The translations under genes were made by a program, and so were the position numbers. A stretch of 64,000 bases of DNA from Elgaria multicarinata webbii (taxonomy: Eukaryota > Chordata > Lepidosauria > Squamata > Anguidae), in NCBI RefSeq assembly GCF_023053635.1, contig NC_086173.1, forward strand, positions 146,366,697-146,430,696, written 5' to 3'. This document shows, piece by piece, positions 55,736 to 64,000 of this stretch (positions are counted from its first letter, which is position 1; every line of letters starts with the position of its first letter). Under the pieces are notes generated by a model. It did not search any database. It was not told the DNA's origin and saw only the letters and a program-made list of their open reading frames with translations.

Positions 55736-56439
55736 ATCTCTTCCATAGACCAGGGCCAAGGAGTAGTCCCCCAACACCACCTTCTCCACATGACCTGATA
55801 GGAAGGGCTGGAAGCACTGGAGTACAGTGCCTCCAAGGCCTGGCCCTGCCAGACAGTCCAGGAGATTACCGTGGTCAATGGTATCAAAAGCTGCCAAGAG
55901 GTCCACAAGAACTTGTAGGACCGTATTCTCCTCTTCCAGTTCCCTGGTGACCAAAGCAATCTTAGTCCCTTATTCCATCCAAAGACCTGAGAGAGATGAA
56001 TCCAATATCATCCAGATGTATCTGGAGTTGTGGGGCCAACACCTTAACCTTCTTGATCACCTCCGCCAAGAGTGTAATATTTGAAACTGACATCCAGCTT
56101 CCCAAATCTATTGGGTCAAGGGAAGGTTTCTTTAATAGAGGTATTCTTAGTACTTCCTTGAGGGAAGAATGGACAAACCTCTCCTGCGAGGGACAGTCAT
56201 TCATTACTTCTCTTAGCCAGGTGCCCAGGATGGGCAAAGGTCAAGCAGACAAGTGGTAGCTCTCACCTCTCCAGACATCTTGTCCACCTCCTCAATATGC
56301 ACAAGCTTGAAAAAATCTACCATTGTACCCAAGTCCCTTGTTTGTTGCTATCACACTCCAAAGAGAAATTTTGTTTATTGCGTTAACAACAAAATCCCAC
56401 TCTCCTTCAAAACAAGCCAGAATGGCTTACAACCCCTCC

Positions 56440-57250
56440 CTTTTTAAGAAAACAGATTGTAATAATAAAAATATAATTACAAATAATAAAAACAGTGGCA
56501 TAAAGCAGCTGTGGCACAAGGTTCCTTGTGTGCATGCTGGGCCTACAGTTGAGGCTAATAATGGCTTGTTTTCCTGAGGTATCAACTCCGGAGGGTGTGT
56601 GTGGCATTAAACCACTGTAATCTCCTGCTGCTCCCAGACACAGCATTGGGAATGAGCAGGAAGTTCTCACTGGCCATTAAATGCCCTCTGGCAGAACCAG
56701 CAGGAAGTCCTTCCCCTTCCACCCTTCTCAGAAAGCATGTGGCTCTCACCTGTCAGGGAGATGTGTTGCCACCACCTTAGCAACAATGCTGTGCCGGTCC
56801 CTCTGACTTCCTGTCCCAGCTGATCCTGCCCCCCCCCGTTACCCCAGTAACGGCTCAGCAGGTGCTGTTGTGGCCATGAGCAGGTTTCCTATGGCATCCA
56901 CCACCGCCATTATTGTTGCGGCCTATTGCTCCTGCTTCTGGCTGTGTTGAAGTAAGGCCCAACTGCTAGTCTAGTCAAGCTTCTTTACATGGACTGGGAA
57001 TGAGACACCATTTTGTCGTTCGCCTCAGGCAGAAAAATGTCTTGGGCTGGACCTGAACAGCAAATTAAGGAAGGAGAGCAACACAAACACAGAAGAGAAA
57101 ATTGAACCACCAGCTGACAAGAAAAGCTGCTCAGAAAAGCCTGGACCTGGCATCTAAAAAATGTTCAGTTTTGGGGCTAAGCGATTCGTGCTATAACAGA
57201 AAATGTCCTGCCTCAGATGTCAAACAAAGCACTGGGGGAGGAACTTACTA
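56440..57250. other. No gene recognised
   Basis: GC-moderate DNA with several short open frames and no supported exon. Confidence 0.4.
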
Positions 57251-57254
57251 AGGA

Positions 57255-57345
57255 ACACTGTCCTCCAGATACCTAAGTCTCAAGGTGTTTAGGGATTTAA
57301 AGGCAAGAACCCACACCTTGAATTGGGCTTGGAAACAAACATATC
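57255..57345 (-). mobile_element. L2 LINE fragment
   Basis: cacaccttgaattgggcttg with ggaaacaaac, as in the coding part of the copy at 3.4 kb. Confidence 0.6.
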
Positions 57346-57349
57346 TAGT

Positions 57350-58720
57350 GTAGATCACATAGGGGTGATAAGTTCAAACTGCTCTACTCCGGACAACAAC
57401 CTGGAAAATGTATCAGTTATCAGTTACCCCTTGTTATATTCACAATCAACTGATTCCCCTATAGTTTTGATGCATGATTCTAAGTCGGGGATATCAACCA
57501 CCTTGAACTCAGGCGACAGCTCTCTCAGGATGATTTTGAGCTGAAAAAATTGGGGAGACCTCCAAATGAAGTGTAATAACGGGTGACTTCAATTATAAAT
57601 GCATATTCCAGTCATGACAGAGGTTAAATTTATTGATGACCTGAACAACTGTGTCCCTGAACAGGTGGGCATGGAGCAAACCGGGGGGGGGGGGGGGGCG
57701 GTGACCCTGTATTGAATCCTAAGTAGTACAAGATGTAAATGTTGTTGAACCAGTTGGAAACACTGACTATGGTGCTATCAGATTTAATATATATTTGATT
57801 GAAAAATTGCAAATGAAGTCCAATATAGTTACATGTGACTTCAAAAGAGGAAACTTCTCTAAAATGAAGGAACTGGTAAAAAGGAAGTTGAAAGGGGCAG
57901 TGAAGAGAGTTAAATCCCTTAAAAATGCTTGGAGGTTACTCAAAGCCAGAATAACAGAAGCTCAGCTAGAATGTATACTACAGGTTTAGAAAGATAGCAC
58001 CAAGTCCAAAAGATTACCCGCATGGTTACAAGCAGGGTCAAGGTTTCTTTTAGAGAAAAGAAGGCTTCCTCCCGAAAATAAGTCTTGCCCAAATGAAGAA
58101 AACAAAGGGAACACAAGCTTGCACAAAAGAAGTGCAAGCAGACAATAACAGATGCAAAAAAGAGTTTTGATGAGCCTATTGCAACAATAAAGAATTATTT
58201 CACTATATCCGAAGCAGGAAACCGGCTAGGGAGGCAGATTATTTATTTATTTATTTATTTGTTACCCACCTCTCCCTCTGGATCGAGGCAGGGTACAACA
58301 GTTGGACCATTGCATGAGAATGGAGGTAAAGGAGTAGGAGAGTGCGAATTGTTGAATGAATTCTTTTCATCTGTCCTCGCTGCAGAAAATAAAGGACAGG
58401 TACTGGGCCCAAATAGTATCCGTCCTAGAGTTTTTAAAGAGCTCAAATATGAAATTGCTGCTCATCTACCAAAAATATGCAACATGTCCCTAACATCAGC
58501 CTCTGTACCACAGGACTGAAGAATGACCAATGTAACACAATTTTTTAAAAAGCAGACTGGGAAATTACAGGCTGGTTAGCTTAATGTCTGTTCCGGTAAA
58601 TTGGTCGAAAGCATTATTAAAGATAAAATTACTGGGGAGAGAGAACACAGATCCCTCTGTGTGTCAGGCTATTTTTGAATTCCTGCTTAGTAGCAGGATT
58701 AACTTGTATGGAGCATAAGG
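57350..58720 (+). mobile_element. Old CR1 LINE, endonuclease to RT
   Basis: Decayed pieces of the endonuclease end (gtgtaataacgggtgacttc), the linker (gaagctcagctagaatgtat) and the RT start (tactgggcccaaatagtatc, ggaaattacaggctggttag). A short retroposon tail is inserted at about 58240-58300. A G16-18 run lies at 57682-57699. Confidence 0.75.
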
Positions 58721-58789
58721 GAGCATCCAGGTGTACATGGACAGAAGTCACTAATTTTAAGCTATTTTTCATTGACAGCTCTTGACAGC

Positions 58790-59758
58790 ATGAAAGAAGA
58801 CAGCAACGTGTTTGAGCCCCTCCTGGCTGATGGAGACTACAGTAAGCTCATACCTATACAGAGAACTTCGTACTGGGAGAAATTTTGGGGAATCCTGCCA
58901 CGAAGCTCTGCAGCATCATGGCTTGACTATGAGAAGAACCTAGAACATGGTGTGTGTGGTTTCTCCCATAAGTCCACTATGACTGAAGCTACTGGACCTC
59001 CGGTCCAAAGGAGAACTTTGATTTTGATTCTGTCTCTTCTCACTACTCTTGCCCTTCTTATCTTTGTGGGGCTTCTATTGTGTTTCTTGTACAATTCTCC
59101 CCTGTCGAGACAGCAATCTCCAGTTGAAGCTGGGGAGAATGTAACAGCGGCCATCTTGGTTGCACCGAAAAACCTAACAGATGCAACTCTGCTGGAAGCC
59201 AAGATGCAAGAACCACCTGGGGGAGCCATGAGCAAATGCTTGGGTGAAGCCATTTCAGAGTTTTCTGTGGAGCCAAACATGGTCAAGAAGAATGCCAGGA
59301 TGATCCTTTGGTGTAATGGATCAAGGCAAGAGTTCCTGTCAGGAAAAGGAGAAAACCGTATTACAGTGCTCTGGATTGATGGCAAGGTGCGTTACATGCT
59401 CGACGAAGCCAGCTCGGAAGTCCATACAGCAAGGCTCGGACGCCGCACGCTGCCGCTGAATATCACCAGCATTTTGCGTGTCCTCCACGATCTGGCCTCC
59501 CACAATGGCTCAGAGGAGCTGCAGAGATGCCTCAAGTTGGCTTCAAAGAAATTTCCCAAGGAGCCAAAGAGCGTACGGGACAATGCCAAACTGGAGGTGT
59601 CATGCGGAGGGGCGTTTCTGTCCTTCATCTCTGCTGAGGGGCAGAACAAGATTAATGTGTACAGAGAAGGTGCAGATGGGGAGGTTCAGTTTCAGGTTCA
59701 AGCAACAGGATTGGCTTGGGTGGACAGGTTAGTGTGGAAGATAGTTTCGTGGTTCTGA
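58790..59758 (+). CDS. Predicted type II membrane protein with two ectodomain repeats
   Basis: I do not recognise this family. The acceptor TTTTTCATTGACAG precedes ATG at 58790; the frame is 322 aa. The N-terminal cytosolic tail of about 74 residues holds a dileucine-type motif, DYSKLI, that could direct endolysosomal sorting. One membrane segment (about 76-101, LILILSLLTTLALLIFVG and on) lacks a preceding signal peptide and is preceded by Arg-Arg, giving type II topology. The lumenal or outer part has five N-glycosylation sequons and two repeats of about 44 residues, starting at Cys 150 and Cys 247. Each has Cys..EP..NA..Cys and S..G.N.I.V. An AG|GTTAGT near 59727 could be a donor, so the last ten residues are uncertain. 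Confidence 0.7.
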   Translation: MKEDSNVFEPLLADGDYSKLIPIQRTSYWEKFWGILPRSSAASWLDYEKNLEHGVCGFSHKSTMTEATGPPVQRRTLILILSLLTTLALLIFVGLLLCFLYNSPLSRQQSPVEAGENVTAAILVAPKNLTDATLLEAKMQEPPGGAMSKCLGEAISEFSVEPNMVKKNARMILWCNGSRQEFLSGKGENRITVLWIDGKVRYMLDEASSEVHTARLGRRTLPLNITSILRVLHDLASHNGSEELQRCLKLASKKFPKEPKSVRDNAKLEVSCGGAFLSFISAEGQNKINVYREGADGEVQFQVQATGLAWVDRLVWKIVSWF

Positions 59759-60120
59759 GGAGTCAAATATATCATTCTAAAGCATCCCTCTGCTATGGAT
59801 CTAAATACGCATAGTCCTCAGGATCGCATCATTCCAATATCGCATCCAGCACTTCTTAATCGCATAGTTAATAAATAAGGAATTATTTACAAGTACAGTC
59901 AATGCTCTTGTTCAGGGGAGGGGGAACGTCTTATTGGCTGAACAACAATGCCTAATTCATCATAATGTCTAGCATGGAAGAATGGTTAACGGCCCCAAAT
60001 TTGCATGGCAATCTTTTTCCAGTGCCCATGTGCTCCACTTTCAGTAACTTGTTCTTCTGCCCTTTATTTAGTTTTTTCTTAAATAAACTTTTAAATAAAG
60101 TTTTGATTCTCTTACTATTT
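59759..60120 (+). other. Probable 3' UTR of the membrane-protein gene
   Basis: Follows the stop; AATAAA at 60082-60087 and again at 60094-60099. Confidence 0.6.
60082..60099 (+). terminator. Paired polyadenylation signals
   Basis: Two AATAAA hexamers twelve bases apart, about 330 bases after the membrane-protein stop codon. Confidence 0.6.
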
Positions 60121-60206
60121 TTTAAATTTTATTTAAAAGTATTGTAAGCCGCCTTTAGGGATGGAAAGCTAATATTATTAAATACAACTTTAAGCTTATT
60201 TTTTCT

Positions 60207-60300
60207 TCAGCCTGGGATAAATTCCTGCATTGAGCAGGGGGTTGGACTCGATGGCCTTATAGGCCCCTTCCAACTCTACTATTCTATGATTCTATGATAT
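60207..60300 (+). mobile_element. CR1 LINE 3' end, very short
   Basis: ttcctgcattgagcaggggg, then gccccttccaactctactat and the ATTCTATG tail. Confidence 0.9.
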
Positions 60301-60995
60301 GACAAAATATATATTAGGGCAATAAGACGGGGTTCAACACCAACCACTATTTTCCTCTCACCCCCTCCCCCTTTGTTTACCACGTAGCCTCATGAAGAGT
60401 TTCCATAACCTGAAAGTTTGCATTTTATTTTGTGATATTTTGCTTGGTCTAATAAAGCTATGCCCTGTATTTTGGTATTTTACGAATAGCTGGAAACACA
60501 GCTGCCTTTGCTTTTTCTGTAACTTGGAGGTATCTTAAAGTCACCCGTAGGCATTTGCAGGGCAAGTATTCACAGAACTGGTAATACTGCTACATAGTAT
60601 TTATCAGCTCTTGATCAAAGATAAAGACACTTCTTTGCTCAGTGCTCACACCCACACTCGGCACGCTCACAGTTGGCAAGTTTTCCAAGTGGCAATCCAA
60701 CCCTCAGGCTGGAAAAGTTCCCCACTCCTAATTTGAATAGTACTTTTCACATACACTAAAAATGCTTCACTTATATTGTTTTCAGTAATCTTTACAAGAA
60801 CCCTGTAAGCAGGTGCGTTTCTGCGGCTGGCAGCAATTCCAGTTCAGCGGGATCCATATTATTCACCAAACTGGGCAACAAGCAGGTAGACTGCAACACA
60901 CTTCCTTGCCAAGTAATAACAGAATAACTGCACTTCACCTCCATTGCAGTAGGCCTTCGTGTCTTCAGGGCTCATAATACTACAACCCAGGTCAT
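60301..60995. other. No gene recognised
   Basis: Unassigned; a possible ancient SINE remnant near 60740-60815. Confidence 0.4.
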
Positions 60996-60999
60996 CCTA

Positions 61000-61360
61000 C
61001 AAAACTGATTGGTGGGAGATGCAGGGCAGATAAAAGGAAGCACTTCACACTTCGTTAAACTCTGGAATTCGCTTCCACAAGATGTAATGATGGCCACGAA
61101 CTTGGATAGCTTTAAAAGGGGTTGGACAAATTTCTGGAGGAGGAGGCTATCAGTGGCTACTCTGATGGCTACTGTATATGCTACCTCCAAGACTAGAAGC
61201 AGTATGACAATGTACACCAGTTGATGAGGAATATGGGCAGGAGGGTGATGTTGCACTCATGTCCTGCTTGGGCAGTTGATAGGCTACTGTGTGAATAGAA
61301 TCCTGGACTAGATGGACTCTTGGTCTGATCCAGCAGGGCTCCTCTTATGTTCTTATGCCC
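61000..61360 (+). mobile_element. L3/CR1-like LINE 3' end
   Basis: ttggtgggagatgcagggca, tggaattcgcttccacaaga, tggtctgatccagcagggct, then cttatgttcttatg. The longest copy of this family here. Confidence 0.85.
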
Positions 61361-61364
61361 ACAC

Positions 61365-62305
61365 AATGTCTCCTCAATTCATGGCTGGATTTCCTGTGTT
61401 ACTGGCCATTTGTGCATCTGTTTCCTGTTGCCATCTGCCCTCATCAGGGAAGGAACCAGCCCTCTACTGCAGTCTGCAGGCGTATGTCAGATCAGCCTAG
61501 AATTTAGCCCGGTTCCTCAGCTCCATTCCCTCCATCCACTTTTGGACAGGGCCGTTCAGCCCTTGGGCCAAAAATGGTTGCCCACCCTTGACATAGGCCT
61601 ATGGTCTGATCCAACAAGCCTCTCATAGTGTTAGGTTGTCTATCCAGCAGGATGTGAGTTAAGATATGAGTCTTAACAGCTTTCTTCCTTCATCCAGCTA
61701 CATGCACTGATGCTTCCCTGGCCCTCTCTGCCACGGTTATTCATAGGCCAAGTGAGAAAAGACATCCGCCACATCCACGCCTGGAAAAACTTTCGTCTTG
61801 GAATGTGTGATGAATATGTCACATCTCTGCAAAAAAGAAGCAGCAGCATGCTGTGAAATCTCCTGGGTAGGGGGAAGGTGTTGGGAAAGTAAGGACCTTT
61901 GGTCTCAGTCTTTATCCCACTGCTCCAGGGCTGTCTTCAGCTGAAGATGAGACTCGAGTAGTAATTTATATTCCAAGTCTTAAAATCCTGGAGTAAGGAA
62001 GGGAAGGGAAGGGAAGGGCGGGGAGGGAGGAAGATGACCACTATTTAAAAGCTGGGAGGGCATTTTGCAATTGAATGCTGCCACCTACCGGTCATGCCAT
62101 GGTGATGGCTGGTTGCGCCATAATGAGATTTCGCAAGCTTTCATAAATACCTGCTTAGTACCTGATAAAATTTCTCCCGCTTGAAGGACTCAGCCATATT
62201 ACAAATAAGCATCTTTATTGCCTGAGCAGTTCTGCTCCAAATGTAAAACAAGATCCTGCATTTTTGTGATCAGCAATTTACAAGGCCACTTTGTATGGAT
62301 GTGAG
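61365..62305. other. No gene recognised
   Basis: A GGGAA-rich tract near 61998-62020; nothing else supported. Confidence 0.4.
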
Positions 62306-62309
62306 CAAA

Positions 62310-62870
62310 AGGGGTTGGACCCAGACGTAGTTATGCTTACAGTAGAGATCCACTAAAATCACTATTATTATTATTATTATTTATATAGCACCATCAATGT
62401 ACATGGTGCTGTACAGAGTAAAACAGTAAATAGCAAGACCCTGCCACATAGGCTTACATTCTAATAAAATCATAATAAAACAATAAGGAGGGGAAGAGAA
62501 TGCAAACAGGCACAGGGTAGGGTAAACAGGCACAGGGTAGGGTAAAACTAACAGTATAAAGTCAGAACAAAATCAAGTTTTAAAAGCTTTAGGAAAAAGA
62601 AAAGTTTTTAGTTGAGCTTTAAAAGCTGCGATTGAACTTGTAGTTCTCAAATGTTCTGGAAGAGCGTTCCAGGCGTAAGGGGCAGCAGAAGAAAATGGAC
62701 GAAGCCGAGCAAGGGAAGGAGAGACCCTTGGGCAGGCGAGAAACATGGCATCAGAGGAGCGAAGAGCACGAGCGGGGCAATAGTGTGAGAGGAGAGATAG
62801 GAAGGAAGCTGGAAGCTAAGCTAGGACTAACATAAGTTCCATCGATTTCAAAGGTTCTGGATCCATCCCA
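62310..62870. mobile_element. Palindromic MITE split by a retroposon
   Basis: ttggacccagacgtagttat.. at the left and gactaacataagttcc..ggttctggatcca at the right are the two ends of the 18654-type element. The insert at about 62363-62817 starts with (ATT)n and carries caccatcaatgtacatggtg, an unclassified retroposon that also left traces at 14.15 and 14.7 kb. Confidence 0.6.
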
Positions 62871-62879
62871 AGCCCTTCA

Positions 62880-63915
62880 GTGCTAGCCCCTTCTTAGGGA
62901 TTAAATTGTTATTGCTCATTTTCTTAAAACAACAACACCCAACTTGTTCCCTTTCACAGGAGAAATACACTCTGCCCAGCCTCAGAGTCTGTTGATTCTT
63001 GCAACCCAAACCAGAATGTCATGCCCAGCGATGGGGGAGTGTCATTCCTCCTGGCACATGCTCAGAGGCACTCTGCTCTGAATGTGAGGCTTTTGAAATA
63101 AAAATTGGCCAGGCAAGGAGTAACAGAGTGTGAAGAATAAGCCAAAGGCAAAGTATTCAGTGTAGGAAACAACACGTCTGATCCCAATTCATGGCTAGTT
63201 TCAGATAAATGCCATGTAACTTGACCGCCCTGAGATATAGGGCAGGATATAAATGTTATAAATAAATAAATAAGCAAGCAAGCAAAACGTCTTTGAATCG
63301 TATGAAATAAAATTTGAATCCCACAAGAAAACCCCTCAACCCTTGCTGTTTGCAAATTCCATCATTTATTCTGGGACAGCAATTTCGGTTTCCTTAATAC
63401 ATCCATTCTTCAAGCCCCCAAAGTTTAAAAACCAATCAACAACAGCACCTCATTAGTAGGGGGACTGCAGGGAGTTCTATCTCAGCTGGAGTCATCACAT
63501 TCTGAGAACGGTTCCTCCTCAGTCAAATTGTCTGAGGGGATTTTGAAGGCAGGCCAAAGAATGTTGATCATAAGCCTAGAATGTTTGCCTCTTTTCTCTC
63601 ATCCTAGCTTGTCTACTGAGGAGGGGTGTCCTGCTCATAGCTACTTTTGAAGGAAGACAGAAGAGCAAAGGCAGACAGAGGAGGAAGAAGAGGAGGAGGC
63701 AGGCGGTGGTGGTGGAGAAAGATGGAGGCTGTTCCTTTCCTTCACTCTTCTAAGGCTTTCCCCACCCTTGCTCGATGTTGCATTTGTCAGAGGAGCAACA
63801 AGTGATTGTCATTCTGTGGCCACCGGACTCCTTTGCCATGGCACATCCTCTTCTGTCTTGTCTGCTACAGCTGTGCTTACGGGCTTTCAACCTTCCTTCT
63901 GTGAAGCGGGTTGAG
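62880..63915. other. No gene recognised
   Basis: A BovB/L2-like tail (ctgagatatagggcaggata) at about 63222-63280 and a purine-rich (GGA/GGT)n tract near 63655-63725. A short acidic minus-strand frame ending near 63484 is noted under rejected items. Confidence 0.4.
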
Positions 63916-63917
63916 GG

Positions 63918-64000
63918 AGGTGGGCAACCAGGATGATCAGGGGTCTGGAAACAAAGCCCTATGAAGAGAGACTGAAAGAACTGGGCATGTTTAGCCTGGA
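63918..64000 (+). mobile_element. CR1 LINE, cut by the window edge
   Basis: Starts abruptly at gggcaaccaggatgatcagg and continues in the CR1 C-terminal region to the end of the window. Confidence 0.9.

Larger units (their letters stand above)
54385..56430 (-). mobile_element. Long L2 LINE copy, nested insertions
   Basis: Minus-strand L2 pieces at 54385-54990, 55283-55385 and 55735-56430 read in order: RT with LLAAFDTIDHG and PFLSGHVEKVVLGD, then the C-terminal APNLWNALPLALQ, then the tail. An L3-like end and the ctggccctgcc repeat split them. The coding region is broken throughout, so the copy is old. Confidence 0.8.

Noticed and set aside
63484-63600. Minus-strand end reading ..FKIPSDNLTEEEPFSECD.. 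before a stop
   Set aside because: Acidic tail looks protein-like, but only about 30 codons are open, with no convincing acceptor or polyadenylation signal. Kept out as unproven.
1-64000. CRISPR arrays, operons, phage or bacterial mobile systems
   Set aside because: No direct-repeat/spacer array, no compact operons, and every clear gene and repeat is vertebrate in type.

Overview
The window looks like nuclear DNA of a squamate reptile (lizard or snake). The repeats give the clearest sign. There are tRNA-headed SINEs with a BovB-type tail (Sauria SINE type), CR1 LINEs ending in an ATTCTATG tail, L2 LINEs ending in 'gggcggtataaa..aataaata', L3/CR1-like LINE ends, and many palindromic MITEs. 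Genes are sparse, split by introns and mostly on the + strand.

Layout. 1-4.6 kb: a decayed tRNA-Tyr, a CR1 end, then arm A of an inverted duplication carrying an intact intron-containing tRNA-Tyr gene. 4.6-11 kb: repeats, MITEs and microsatellites. 11.2-25 kb: a C2H2 zinc-finger gene with four phase-compatible exons, made of a CpG-rich promoter and first exon (11.3-11.5 kb), a decayed KRAB A-box exon (16.37 kb), a clean KRAB B-box exon (21.8 kb) and a 2.3-kb terminal exon with 19 fingers. Arm B of the inverted duplication, with the second intact tRNA-Tyr, lies inside this gene's intron (17.5-19.2 kb). 25-35.9 kb: transposon-rich DNA with a fourth tRNA-Tyr relic, a hammerhead-like motif, a solo-LTR-like fossil and a long CR1 copy with an RT domain. 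35.9-40.1 kb: a compact three-exon gene for a 162-aa coiled-coil protein I do not recognise; its first intron appears to be GC-AG. 41.7-48.7 kb: a CpG-rich promoter resembling that of the first zinc-finger gene, then a terminal exon encoding ten C2H2 fingers. 52.9-60.1 kb: a CpG island and, 5.6 kb downstream, an exon encoding a type II membrane protein with two tandem ectodomain repeats, also unrecognised. The rest is LINE, SINE and MITE debris.

The two zinc-finger genes are probably transcriptional regulators. The first looks like a KRAB gene losing its repression domain. The tRNA-Tyr loci form a small dispersed cluster of two intact and two decayed copies. I see no operon-like or defence-type system. 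The most unusual items are the membrane protein with duplicated ectodomain, the small coiled-coil gene, the KRAB-A decay with a preserved through-frame, and the tRNA-Tyr inverted duplication.
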